This document shows positions 1 through 8,326 of a stretch of 44,905 nt of DNA, piece by piece. Source of the stretch: Vibrio thalassae (GTDB taxonomy: Bacteria; Pseudomonadota; Gammaproteobacteria; Enterobacterales; Vibrionaceae); contig NZ_OANU01000141.1 in assembly GCF_900089835.1 (NCBI RefSeq), forward strand, positions 1 through 44,905, read 5' to 3'. The notes beneath the pieces were generated by a model. The model was not told the DNA's origin, made no database searches, and saw nothing but the letters and a program-made list of their open reading frames with translations. A program made the position numbers and the translations under genes. How positions within the stretch are numbered: the first letter of the stretch is position 1; every line of letters begins with the position of its first letter.

Positions 1-111
1 ATAAGTGCGAACGGTATTTCTAGAGATACCTAAATCTCGCGCGATGCAGCGGATGCTTTGCCCTTGCTGATGTAAAACGTGTATTTCCACTAGTTGCTCC
101 TGATTGATCAT
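1..111 (-). CDS. istA: IS21-family transposase IstA, N-terminal fragment
   Basis: The first 37 codons start at an ATG at 111 and run off the left edge in frame. The protein begins MINQEQLVEIHVLHQQGQSI and continues into a helix-turn-helix with IARDLGISRNTVRTY. This is the usual start of IS21 IstA transposases, where the N-terminal HTH helps bind the terminal repeats. The catalytic DDE domain and the partner ATPase IstB would lie beyond the window. Truncation here comes from the window limit, so it says nothing about whether the element is intact. Confidence 0.8.
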   Translation of the reverse strand, partial: MINQEQLVEIHVLHQQGQSIRCIARDLGISRNTVRTY

Positions 112-211
112 AATCCGCCGCTTTGTCCATTTTACGAACGGATAGTTTGCCTCAGGTGGGTCAATTTTAAATCGGCGTTAGTGGGTCATTTTTACATCGG
201 CGCTGACAACA
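1..211 (-). mobile_element. IS21-family insertion sequence, terminal part (cut by window edge)
   Basis: The segment holds the start of an istA-type transposase reading leftward, followed by about 100 bp of non-coding end. That end contains two related copies of a GTGGGTCA..TTTTA-ATCGGCG motif, at about 157-178 and 181-203. Repeated motifs near a TG-starting terminus are typical of IS21-family ends. Read on the minus strand, the terminus would be TGTTGTCAGC (ending at 211) or TGTCAGC (ending at 208), so the edge is uncertain by a few bases. The rest of the element, including istB and the other end, lies outside the window. Confidence 0.75.
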
Positions 212-228
212 AACGTTGGCAAGGAATA
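204..228 (+). promoter_or_regulatory. luxR leader remnant with ribosome site and candidate Qrr sRNA pairing site
   Basis: The bases ACAAC-AAACGTTGGCAAGGAA just before the luxR ATG include the Shine-Dalgarno sequence. GTTGGC and the upstream ACAAC are complementary to the conserved Qrr core, recalled as GCCAAC-TGAC-GTTGTT. In vibrios Qrr sRNAs pair with the master-regulator leader around the ribosome site and block translation. The match was made from memory of the Qrr core, not by alignment. The upstream bases (204-211) may belong to the IS end. Confidence 0.45.
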
Positions 229-231
229 ATT

Positions 232-852
232 ATGGACTCAATAGTTAAAAGACCTCGAACCCGCTTATCTCCACAAAAGCGCAAGTTACAATTGATGGAG
301 ATTGCTCTAGAAGTATTCGCCAAACGCGGCATTGGTCGCGGTGGTCATGCGGATATCGCAGAAATTGCACAAGTTTCAGTAGCAACGGTATTCAACTACT
401 TCCCAACACGAGAGGATCTAGTTGATGAAGTGCTCAACCACGTCGTATGTCAATATTCTAACTTCCTATCAAATACCATTGACCTTGATGTCGACATCAA
501 AGAAAACCTCACCAACATCCTTGATGGTGTAGTAGACATGGTGACCGAAGACTGTCACTGGAACAAGGTATGGTTCGAATGGAGTACATCTACTCGTGAT
601 GAGGTTTGGCCATTGTTTGTTTCATCGAACAAAACTAGCCAAGCACTGATTGAAAACATGTTCATCAAAGCTACTGAACGTGGTGAAGTCTGCTCTCGAC
701 ACAGCACCAAGCATCTCACTAACCTATTCCATGGTATTTGCTATTCAATCTTTATTGAAGCCAATCGGAGTAGTAATGGTGAATCTATTAAATCGCTTAC
801 CGACTGCTACATGGATATGGTTTGCATCTATGGGAAAGATGGTCACCACTAA
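232..852 (+). CDS. luxR: LuxR/HapR/OpaR/SmcR-type quorum-sensing master regulator (TetR family)
   Basis: The protein has 206 residues, the family's usual length (about 203-205). The N-terminal TetR-type HTH (about residues 15-65) contains GIGRGGHADIAEIAQVSVAT and FNYFPTREDLVDEVLNH, which are hallmarks of the Vibrio LuxR/HapR/OpaR/SmcR group. The C-terminal part is the dimerisation and ligand-pocket domain. At high cell density these proteins switch on or repress bioluminescence, protease, capsule, type III secretion and competence genes. The start at 232 is chosen because it gives the conserved MDSIVKRPRTRLSP beginning and has an AAGGAA ribosome site at about 220-225. The open frame extends upstream to 94, but that part is IS sequence. 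The gene converges on lpd, as in other vibrios. An IS21-type end sits about 20 bp upstream of the ATG, so the native promoter is displaced. Confidence 0.95.
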   Translation: MDSIVKRPRTRLSPQKRKLQLMEIALEVFAKRGIGRGGHADIAEIAQVSVATVFNYFPTREDLVDEVLNHVVCQYSNFLSNTIDLDVDIKENLTNILDGVVDMVTEDCHWNKVWFEWSTSTRDEVWPLFVSSNKTSQALIENMFIKATERGEVCSRHSTKHLTNLFHGICYSIFIEANRSSNGESIKSLTDCYMDMVCIYGKDGHH

Positions 853-905
853 AAACTGCCCTTGAGCATAAATATTCAAGGGTTTCATTTAAAATAGTAT
901 CCATA

Positions 906-937
906 AAAAACGGCCAGTTTTGTACTGGCCGTTTTTG
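906..937. terminator. Bidirectional terminator between luxR and lpd
   Basis: A 9-bp perfect stem (ACGGCCAGT at 910-918 and ACTGGCCGT at 924-932) has a 5-nt loop, with an A-run on the left and a T-run on the right. It can terminate both the plus-strand luxR-type gene and the minus-strand lpd gene, which converge here. Confidence 0.85.
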
Positions 938-949
938 TCTTCTTAGAAA

Positions 950-2377
950 TTATTTCTTTTTCTTCGCTTTTGCATTTGGAAGATCAGTAATAGTGCCTTC
1001 AAATACTTCTGCAGCAAGACCAACAGATTCGTGAAGCGTTGGGTGAGCGTGGATAGTCAATGCGATATCTTCTGCATCACAACCCATCTCGATTGCTAGA
1101 CCGATTTCACCAAGCAGTTCCCCACCGTTAGTACCAACAATAGCGCCACCAATTACGCGGTGAGTATCTTTATCGAAGATAAGCTTAGTCATACCGTCTG
1201 CACAGTCAGAGGCAATTGCACGACCTGATGCTGCCCATGGGAATGTTGCAGTCTCGTAGTTGATGCCTTCTGCTTTCGCTTCTTTCTCGGTTTTACCAAC
1301 CCAAGCCACTTCTGGCTCAGTGTAAGCAATTGAAGGGATCACTTTCGGGTCAAAGTAGTGCTTCTTACCAGAGATAACCTCTGCTGCTACGTGACCTTCA
1401 TGCACACCTTTGTGAGCAAGCATTGGTTGACCAACGATATCACCGATTGCATGGATGTGAGGCACGTTAGTACGCATTTGCTTATCAACATTGATAAAGC
1501 CACGCTCATCGACTTCAATACCTGCTTTTTCTGCATCAAGCAGTTTGCCGTTTGGTACACGACCGATAGCCACAAGTACTGAATCGTAACGCTCAGCTTC
1601 AGCAGGTGCTTTCTTACCTTCCATTGAAACGTAGATACCATCTTCTTTCGCTTCAACTGCTGTCACCTTGGTTTCAAGCATCAAGTTAAACTTGTTCTTA
1701 ATACGCTTGGTGTAGACTTTCACCATATCTTTATCCGCAGCAGGGATAAGTTGGTCAAACATTTCTACAACATCAATCTGAGACCCCAAAGAGTGGTAAA
1801 CCGTTGCCATTTCTAGACCGATGATACCGCCGCCCATAATAAGCAGCTTTCCTGGTACTTCTTTTAGTTCTAGTGCATCAGTTGAATCCCAAATACGTGG
1901 GTCTTCATGTGGAATAAATGGCAGTTTAATTGGGCGAGAGCCCGCTGCAACGATAGCGTTATCGAAGTTAATAATCGTCTTACCGTCTTCACCTTCAACT
2001 TCAATTGAGTTAGGGCCAGTAAACTTACCAAAACCATTAACCACATTAACTTTACGCATCTTAGCCATACCGCCAAGACCGCCAGTGAGTTGGTTAATTA
2101 CTTTTTCTTTCCAAAGACGAATCTTATCGATATCTGTCTGTGGTTCACCGAATACGATGCCATGCTCAGCAAGCGCTTTTGCTTCTTCGATAACTTTAGC
2201 CACGTGAAGTAGTGCTTTAGATGGGATACAACCCACGTTCAAACACACACCACCTAGCGTGCTATAACGCTCAATAAGAACGGTTTCTAGGCCTAAATCG
2301 GCACAACGGAATGCAGCGGAGTAACCAGCAGGACCGGCACCAAGTACTACCACCTGGGCTTTAATTTCTTTGCTCAT
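950..2377 (-). CDS. lpd: Dihydrolipoamide dehydrogenase (E3)
   Basis: This flavoprotein has 475 residues, the usual length. It reoxidises dihydrolipoyl groups of the pyruvate dehydrogenase complex, and normally also of 2-oxoglutarate dehydrogenase and the glycine cleavage system, passing electrons to NAD+. Visible features are the N-terminal FAD fold GAGPAGYSAAFR (from residue 13), the redox disulfide GGVCLNVGCIPSK (Cys45, Cys50), a second dinucleotide fold GGGIIGLEMA, and the C-terminal HAHPTLHE giving His445 and Glu450 of the active-site dyad. The C-terminus ends in a lysine run. The start has a good AAGAGGT ribosome site. It is last in the pdhR-aceE-aceF-lpd order, separated from aceF by 327 bp, so it may also have its own promoter. 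Confidence 0.97.
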   Translation of the reverse strand: MSKEIKAQVVVLGAGPAGYSAAFRCADLGLETVLIERYSTLGGVCLNVGCIPSKALLHVAKVIEEAKALAEHGIVFGEPQTDIDKIRLWKEKVINQLTGGLGGMAKMRKVNVVNGFGKFTGPNSIEVEGEDGKTIINFDNAIVAAGSRPIKLPFIPHEDPRIWDSTDALELKEVPGKLLIMGGGIIGLEMATVYHSLGSQIDVVEMFDQLIPAADKDMVKVYTKRIKNKFNLMLETKVTAVEAKEDGIYVSMEGKKAPAEAERYDSVLVAIGRVPNGKLLDAEKAGIEVDERGFINVDKQMRTNVPHIHAIGDIVGQPMLAHKGVHEGHVAAEVISGKKHYFDPKVIPSIAYTEPEVAWVGKTEKEAKAEGINYETATFPWAASGRAIASDCADGMTKLIFDKDTHRVIGGAIVGTNGGELLGEIGLAIEMGCDAEDIALTIHAHPTLHESVGLAAEVFEGTITDLPNAKAKKKK

Positions 2378-2704
2378 TTTGACCTCTTGTAGTCATTATC
2401 CCTAACAGGCTGAGTGGGTATTGATTTTTATATGCTTAGACTTCGTTTTAAACAGACGTTCTATTAAACAAATAACTTAAACAATTATGATTTCAGACCG
2501 CCAACATTTTACAGAGATGTTAATGGTGTGAAAAGTAAATCAATTTAGCCTGTGAGCTAGACAACAGTTCACGTTGGAAATGTTGTATGAATTTGTTTTC
2601 CCTCTGCCCGCTTGCCAATAAATGAAGCGCGATTTGTTTGAAGAAGCTATCAACCAACAACGTCTCCCCCTAGTCAAAGGGGGAGCGAGAGAGGGAAATG
2701 TATC
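2378..2704. other. aceF-lpd intergenic region
   Basis: This 327-bp stretch contains no open frame worth calling. It probably holds an lpd promoter reading leftward. A G/C hairpin (CTCCCCC at 2664-2670 and GGGGGAG at 2679-2685, 8-nt loop) lies just after the aceF stop. On the minus strand it is not followed by a T-run, so it could be a processing or stability hairpin or a dispersed intergenic repeat rather than a terminator. Confidence 0.5.
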
Positions 2705-4624
2705 TTACAGTACTAGACGACGAATATCGCTTAGGCAGCTGTTTAGATAAGTAATGAAACGTGCACCTTCTGCACCATCGATCACGCGGTGATCGTATGA
2801 CAGAGATAGAGGTAGTTGCAGACGTGGCTCGAATTCTTTACCGTTCCACACTGGCTTCATTTCAGACTTAGATACACCAAGGATACCGACTTCAGGTGCA
2901 TTTACGATAGGAGTAAACGCCGTACCACCGATACCACCTAAGCTGGAAATAGTGAAACAACCACCTTGCATGTCAGCCGCAGTTAACTTACCTGAACGTG
3001 CTTTCTTAGACACTACCATCAATTCTTCAGATAACTCATAGATGCCTTTCTTGTTCACATCTTTGAATACTGGAACCACAAGACCATTTGGCGTATCAAC
3101 AGCAATACCAACGTTCACGTACTTCTTAAGAATGATGCTCTCGCCATCTTCTGATAGAGAAGAGTTAAACGCAGGGAAGGCTTCTAGTGCTTTCGCAACC
3201 GCTTTCATGATGAACACAAGTGGCGTGATCTTCATGCCTGAATCTTTCTTCGCTTCGATAGCGTTTTGCTCTTTACGGAATGCTTCTAGAGCTGTGATAT
3301 CCGCGTTATCCCACTGTGTAACGTGCGGGATCATCACCCAGTTACGGTGTAGATTAGCACCAGAGATCTTCTTGATCTTAGAAAGCTTCTGAACTTCAGT
3401 CTCACCAAACTTGCTGAAGTCAACCTTCGGCCAAGGTAGTAGACCAAGAGCAGAGCCGTCACCGCCTTTGCTAGATGCCGCAGCACCAGACTCAAGACGC
3501 TTAAGCGCATCTTTCACGTAGTTTTGAACGTCTTCTTTTAGGATACGGCTCTTACGACCAGAACCTTTAACCTTAGATAAGTTTACGCCAAACTCACGAG
3601 CCAGACGACGAACAACTGGAGACGCATGTGCGTATTCGTTGTTTTCTTGGAAATCGTTCGTTGCAGGTGCCGCCGCTGGAACTTCAGCTTTTGGAGCAGG
3701 TGCTGTCGCTTGAGCAGGAGCCGCCGCAGGAGCAGGTGCTGCGCCTTCAACCGGAGTGCCGGCCACAACGAACGTCATGATTAGAGAGCCAGTCGTTACT
3801 TTGTCGCCTGCAGCAATCTTGATCTCTTTAACTGTACCTGCGAATGGTGCTGGTACTTCCATAGAAGCTTTGTCGCCCTCTACAGTAATTAGAGATTGCT
3901 CTTCTTCTACTGTATCGCCAACTTTAACCATGATCTCAGTAACTTCTACTTCGTCACCGCCGATATCAGGAACGTTAACTTCTTTTTCAGCAGACGCCGC
4001 AGGAGCAGCTGCTGGAGCCGCTTCAACTGCAGGAGTAGCTGTAGGCGCACCAGAACCTGCTACCGGAGTGCCGGCCACTTTAAATACCATCACAAGAGAA
4101 CCAGTGGTTACTGAATCACCTTCAGCAATCTTGATCTCTTTAACCGTACCTGCAAATGGAGCTGGTACTTCCATAGAGGCTTTGTCGCCTTCTACCGTTA
4201 GAAGAGATTGCTCTTCCTCCACTGTATCGCCAACTTTAACCATGATTTCAGTAACTTCTACTTCGTCGCCACCGATATCTGGAACGTGAACTTCTTTAAG
4301 TTCAGCCGCTGCCGCTGGAGCTGGAGCCGCTGCTGGAGCCGCTTCAGCCGCAGGAGCAGGTGCAGCGTCAGCTGCACCCGGAGCGCCGGCCGCATCTGCT
4401 TCGAAAATCATAATTAGAGAACCAGTAGTAACAGAATCGCCTTCCGCCACTTTGATTTCTTTAACAATACCTGCTTGAGACGCTGGAACTTCCATAGAAG
4501 CTTTGTCGCCTTCAACAGTGATAAGAGACTGTTCTTCTTCAACCTTGTCGCCAACGCTTACAAGAATTTCAGTAACTTCAACCTCATCCGCACCGATGTC
4601 AGGTACATTAATTTCGATTGCCAT
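2705..4624 (-). CDS. aceF: Pyruvate dehydrogenase E2, dihydrolipoamide acetyltransferase with three lipoyl domains
   Basis: The 639-residue protein forms the core of the pyruvate dehydrogenase complex and moves acetyl groups from E1 to CoA. Three lipoyl domains are visible, each with the lipoylation motif EGDKASMEVP (Lys41, Lys148, Lys252). They are joined by Ala/Pro-rich flexible linkers. A peripheral-subunit-binding domain follows (about 333-371, SPVVRRLAREFGV), and then the catalytic domain, ending with DHRVIDG carrying the active-site His612 and Asp616. The order matches the E. coli protein. The coding sequence lies 30 bp after aceE and is surely co-transcribed. Lipoyl repeats 2 and 3 are nearly identical at the DNA level, and strong open frames on the other strand are shadows of these repeats. 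Confidence 0.97.
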   Translation of the reverse strand: MAIEINVPDIGADEVEVTEILVSVGDKVEEEQSLITVEGDKASMEVPASQAGIVKEIKVAEGDSVTTGSLIMIFEADAAGAPGAADAAPAPAAEAAPAAAPAPAAAAELKEVHVPDIGGDEVEVTEIMVKVGDTVEEEQSLLTVEGDKASMEVPAPFAGTVKEIKIAEGDSVTTGSLVMVFKVAGTPVAGSGAPTATPAVEAAPAAAPAASAEKEVNVPDIGGDEVEVTEIMVKVGDTVEEEQSLITVEGDKASMEVPAPFAGTVKEIKIAAGDKVTTGSLIMTFVVAGTPVEGAAPAPAAAPAQATAPAPKAEVPAAAPATNDFQENNEYAHASPVVRRLAREFGVNLSKVKGSGRKSRILKEDVQNYVKDALKRLESGAAASSKGGDGSALGLLPWPKVDFSKFGETEVQKLSKIKKISGANLHRNWVMIPHVTQWDNADITALEAFRKEQNAIEAKKDSGMKITPLVFIMKAVAKALEAFPAFNSSLSEDGESIILKKYVNVGIAVDTPNGLVVPVFKDVNKKGIYELSEELMVVSKKARSGKLTAADMQGGCFTISSLGGIGGTAFTPIVNAPEVGILGVSKSEMKPVWNGKEFEPRLQLPLSLSYDHRVIDGAEGARFITYLNSCLSDIRRLVL

Positions 4625-4654
4625 TGCTTATTTACCTTCTAGTTAAGCGCTGTA

Positions 4655-7318
4655 TTAAGCGTATTGTGGGTTAGTTTTTTCAGTGTCGATGTTGAACTTA
4701 GCAATCGCTTCAACGACTACTGATTTCTCAACATCACCACGTTTCGCTAGCTCAGTAAGAGCTGCAACTACTACGTAGCCTGCGTTAACTTCGAAGTGAC
4801 GACGTAGGTTCTCACGGCTGTCAGAACGGCCGTAACCATCAGTACCAAGTACTTTGTATGACTCAGAAGGCATGAACGCACGAACTTGCTCAGAGTAGTT
4901 CTTCATGTAGTCAGTCGCGGCGATTGCAGGCTCAGTACCCATTACTTGTGCAATGTAAGGTACTTTCGCTTCAGCTTCTGGGTGAAGCATGTTGTAACGC
5001 TCTACGTCTTGACCGTCACGAGTTAGCTCGTTGAACGATGTTACAGAGAACACGTCAGATGCGATGCCGTATTCTTCGCTTAGGATAGTCGCGGCTTTAC
5101 GTACTTCGTTCATGATAGTACCAGAGCCCATTAGCTGAACTTTAGACTTATCACCAGCGTAAGATTCAAGCTTGTAAATACCCTTACGGATGCCTTCTTC
5201 AGCGCCTTCTGGCATTGCTGGCATTGCGTAGTTTTCGTTCATCACAGTTAGGTAGTAGAACACGTTCTCTTGGTTCTCACCGTACATGCGACGGATACCG
5301 TCTTGCATGATTACCGCAACTTCGTAAGCGAATGTTGGGTCGTAAGAGATACAGTTAGGAACAGTGTTCGCCATTATGTGCGAGTGACCATCTTCGTGCT
5401 GTAGACCTTCACCGTTTAGTGTTGTACGGCCAGCTGTAGCTCCTAGTAAGAAACCACGAGCTTGTTGGTCACCTGCCATCCATGCCATATCACCTACACG
5501 TTGGAAACCAAACATTGAGTAGTAGATATAGAACGGAATCATTGGTAGATCGTTGGTGCTGTATGAAGTTGCAGCGGCAACCCAAGAAGCCATTGAGCCT
5601 AGCTCGTTGATACCTTCTTGCAGAACCTGACCAGAGGTTGCTTCTTTGTAGTAAGAAACGATGCCTTTATCTTCTGGTGTGTATTCCTGACCGTGTGGGT
5701 TGTAGATACCAATCTGACGGAATAGACCTTCCATACCAAACGTACGAGCTTCGTCACAGATGATAGGAACGATGTTCTTACCAATGTTCTTGTTCTTAAG
5801 CAGGATATTAAGCGTACGAACGTATGCCATCGTAGTTGAGATGTCACGCTTCTGCTCGCTTAGTAGCGGCGCGAACTCTTCTAGTTCAGGAGTTTTGAAT
5901 TCTTGAGTGAACTTAGGTAGACGCTGTGGCGTGTAACCTTTTAGTGCTTTACGACGAGCGTGTAGGTATTCGTATTCCGCACTACCTTCCTCAAGTTTTA
6001 GGTATGGAAGTTCCGCTACTTTCTCATCCGATAGGATGTCTTGAAGACCTAGGCGATCACGTAGGTGTAGTACGTGAGTCATGTCCATCTTCTTAACTTG
6101 GTGTGCGATGTTCTTACCTTCAGCCGCTTCACCCATGCCATAACCTTTAACCGTCTTAGCTAGGATTACTGTAGGACGGCCTTTAGTTTCTGCCGCATTT
6201 TTATACGCTGCATATAGCTTAGAAGAATCGTGACCACCACGCTTAAGCGCGAAGATTTCGTCATCTGTCATGTCTGCAACAAGTGCTGCTGTTTCTGGGT
6301 ACTTGCCAAAGAAGTGCTCACGTACGTACGCGCCATCTTTAGACTTAAATGTTTGGTAGTCACCATCTACAGTTTCGTTCATTAGCTGTAGTAGTTTGCC
6401 TGACGTATCTTTCGCCAGTAGCGCATCCCAGTTGTTACCCCAGATAACTTTAACAACGTTCCAGCCAGCGCCTTTAAATAGACCTTCTAGCTCTTGGATG
6501 ATGCTACCGTTACCCATTACAGGCCCATCTAGGCGCTGAAGGTTACAGTTGATAAGGAAGCATAGGTTATCTAGTTTCTCACGCGCAGCGAAAGACAGTG
6601 AACCGCGTGATTCTGGCTCATCCATCTCACCGTCACCTAGGAAGGCATAAACACGTTGAGCTGAAGTGTCTTTAAGGCCGCGACCATTTAGGTACTTGAG
6701 GAAACGCGCTTGGTAAATAGCAGAGATAGGACCAAGACCCATAGATACTGTTGGGAACTGCCAGAACTCAGGCATCAGTTTAGGGTGTGGGTATGAAGGA
6801 ATACCTTTACCGTCTACTTCTTGACGGAAGTTATCTAGCTGCTCTTCAGTTAGACGGCCTTCAACGAATGCGCGAGAGTAGATACCCGGTGAGATATGAC
6901 CTTGATAATAAACTAGATCGCCACCGTCTGTTTCATTAGGGGCACGGAAGAAGTGGTTGAAACACACTTCATAAAATGCGGCTGCAGACTGGTAAGAAGC
7001 CATGTGACCACCAAGGTCTAGGTCTTTCTTAGAAGCACGCAATACGATCATGATTGCGTTCCAGCGAATAATCGAACGAATACGACGCTCAAGAGTGGTA
7101 TCACCAGGGTAAGCTGGTTCTTGTGCTGCTGGAATAGTGTTGATGTAGTTAGTGTTGATACCTGTCGGCATATCAACGCCGTCTAAACGTGCTTTCTCTA
7201 GAACTGTTTCTAGTAGGAACTGCGCGCGTTCTACACCTTCTTCGCGAACAACGGACTCAAGTGCTTGTAGCCAATCTTGAGTTTCCAGTGCATCTACGTC
7301 ATGCTTCATGTCAGACAT
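4655..7318 (-). CDS. aceE: Pyruvate dehydrogenase E1 component (homodimeric)
   Basis: The 887-residue protein matches the length of the gammaproteobacterial single-chain E1. It decarboxylates pyruvate with thiamine diphosphate and acetylates the lipoyl groups of AceF. The ThDP-Mg motif is visible as GDGEMDEPES (from residue 228), ending about 30 residues later in LINCNLQRLDGPV. The N-terminal region begins MSDMKHDVDALETQDWLQAL, the part that binds E2. The C-terminal half carries DEARTFGMEGLFRQIGIY of the pyrimidine-binding domain. It lies between pdhR and aceF on the minus strand with short gaps (56 and 30 bp), consistent with one operon controlled by PdhR. Confidence 0.97.
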   Translation of the reverse strand: MSDMKHDVDALETQDWLQALESVVREEGVERAQFLLETVLEKARLDGVDMPTGINTNYINTIPAAQEPAYPGDTTLERRIRSIIRWNAIMIVLRASKKDLDLGGHMASYQSAAAFYEVCFNHFFRAPNETDGGDLVYYQGHISPGIYSRAFVEGRLTEEQLDNFRQEVDGKGIPSYPHPKLMPEFWQFPTVSMGLGPISAIYQARFLKYLNGRGLKDTSAQRVYAFLGDGEMDEPESRGSLSFAAREKLDNLCFLINCNLQRLDGPVMGNGSIIQELEGLFKGAGWNVVKVIWGNNWDALLAKDTSGKLLQLMNETVDGDYQTFKSKDGAYVREHFFGKYPETAALVADMTDDEIFALKRGGHDSSKLYAAYKNAAETKGRPTVILAKTVKGYGMGEAAEGKNIAHQVKKMDMTHVLHLRDRLGLQDILSDEKVAELPYLKLEEGSAEYEYLHARRKALKGYTPQRLPKFTQEFKTPELEEFAPLLSEQKRDISTTMAYVRTLNILLKNKNIGKNIVPIICDEARTFGMEGLFRQIGIYNPHGQEYTPEDKGIVSYYKEATSGQVLQEGINELGSMASWVAAATSYSTNDLPMIPFYIYYSMFGFQRVGDMAWMAGDQQARGFLLGATAGRTTLNGEGLQHEDGHSHIMANTVPNCISYDPTFAYEVAVIMQDGIRRMYGENQENVFYYLTVMNENYAMPAMPEGAEEGIRKGIYKLESYAGDKSKVQLMGSGTIMNEVRKAATILSEEYGIASDVFSVTSFNELTRDGQDVERYNMLHPEAEAKVPYIAQVMGTEPAIAATDYMKNYSEQVRAFMPSESYKVLGTDGYGRSDSRENLRRHFEVNAGYVVVAALTELAKRGDVEKSVVVEAIAKFNIDTEKTNPQYA

Positions 7319-7374
7319 GGCGATCTTTCCTTCTGTTGGTTGGATCTACTTATTAAAAGTAAGCGTTTCTAGTT

Positions 7375-8142
7375 TTAAGAATCACTATCTTGTTGAATTC
7401 GTCTCAGAGAACGCTCACGTCGAGACTCTTCTCTGGTCAAATCTAACAATGTTTCTTCGATATAAGCTAAGTGTGAATGAGACATTTCACGCGCCTTTTC
7501 AGGCTTTCCAGAAACAATCGCTTCCACGATATTAGCTCGGTGTTTACTGACTTTCTCCACCACTTCACTTCGGCGGTGCAATAACTTTAAATTCTGTAAT
7601 ACATTTTGCTCTAGCAATGGCGCTAAGCTTCGTACGATATGAAGCAACACAACATTGTGGGCAGCTTCCGTTAACGCAACCAGAAAAGCCATAACAGCAG
7701 AAGCCTCAGCCTCAATGTCATCCGTTTCTTGTACTTTGCGAATCGTTCTTAAGCAGTTTTCAATTTGAGCAAAATCTTCATCGGTACCACGCAATGCCGC
7801 GAAATAAGCAGAAATGCCTTCCATAGCATGACGCGCTTCGAGTAAATCGAGCTGCGTTTCATTATGGGAGGATAGAAGGTCTAACAATGGATCCGAGAAA
7901 CTTTTCCAGATATTTTCGCTCACAAACGTACCTCCCCCTTGACGGCGGGTCAGTAGCTTCTTCGCTTCTAGGCGCTGAATCGCTTCTCGAATGGAAGGTC
8001 GAGAAACATCAAACTGTTTTGCCAGCTCTCGTTCAGGAGGAAGCTGTTGACCTGCTGAAAGTGTCCCTTCAACAATCAAACGTTCCAACTCCTGTTCAAT
8101 CACATCAGAAAGTTTCGGCTGACGAATCCTTTGATAAGCCAT
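7375..8142 (-). CDS. pdhR: Pyruvate-sensing GntR-family repressor PdhR
   Basis: The start at 8142 (MAYQRIRQPKLSDVIEQELE) gives 255 residues, the usual family length. The open frame continues 43 codons upstream, but that part covers the operator region and is not conserved in type. The N-terminal winged HTH (about residues 8-76) includes LPPERELAKQFDVSRPSIRE and RRQGGGTFVSE. The FCD ligand-binding domain follows. PdhR represses its own operon and others until pyruvate binds. Near-palindromic operators lie directly upstream. It is the first gene of the pdhR-aceE-aceF-lpd operon, 56 bp before aceE. Confidence 0.95.
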   Translation of the reverse strand: MAYQRIRQPKLSDVIEQELERLIVEGTLSAGQQLPPERELAKQFDVSRPSIREAIQRLEAKKLLTRRQGGGTFVSENIWKSFSDPLLDLLSSHNETQLDLLEARHAMEGISAYFAALRGTDEDFAQIENCLRTIRKVQETDDIEAEASAVMAFLVALTEAAHNVVLLHIVRSLAPLLEQNVLQNLKLLHRRSEVVEKVSKHRANIVEAIVSGKPEKAREMSHSHLAYIEETLLDLTREESRRERSLRRIQQDSDS

Positions 8143-8172
8143 ATTTATTATTCTACTTTTTCTTTCGAAGTT

Positions 8173-8189
8173 AATTGGTATTACCAATT
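8173..8189. promoter_or_regulatory. PdhR operator 1
   Basis: AATTGGTATTACCAATT is a perfect palindrome around a central T. It matches the PdhR consensus ATTGGTnnnACCAAT and lies 31 bp upstream of the pdhR start codon, which suits autoregulation of the pyruvate dehydrogenase operon. Confidence 0.85.
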
Positions 8190-8312
8190 TTAAATTGGCG
8201 TAAAAATTAACACATTTAAAACACCGATGTCTAGTGAAAAATTGATTCAAATCATAGAACGGGCCTTGCATTAACCATTGTGAAACATTTATGGATTAAA
8301 ACATCAACACTC

Positions 8313-8326
8313 ATGGTCAGACCAAT
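8313..8326. promoter_or_regulatory. Candidate PdhR operator 2
   Basis: ATGGTCAGACCAAT has the GGTnnnACC core of PdhR sites with one base off in the left arm. It lies about 130 bp further upstream than operator 1, so it may allow looping or act on a second promoter. It could also be a site for another FCD-type GntR regulator with a similar core. Confidence 0.5.

Noticed and set aside
94..231. Longer 252-residue version of the luxR-type protein starting at 94
   Set aside because: The added 46 codons lie inside the IS21 end and have no family similarity. ATG at 232 with its ribosome site gives the conserved N-terminus.
3756..4417. Plus-strand open frames of 177, 72 and 69 codons opposite aceF
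   Set aside because: They are shadows of the repeated lipoyl and Ala/Pro-rich coding sequence. They have a repetitive Ser/Thr composition and no ribosome sites.
8143..8271. 43-codon N-terminal extension of PdhR
   Set aside because: It covers the operator palindrome, and the family starts at MAYQRIRQPKLSD.
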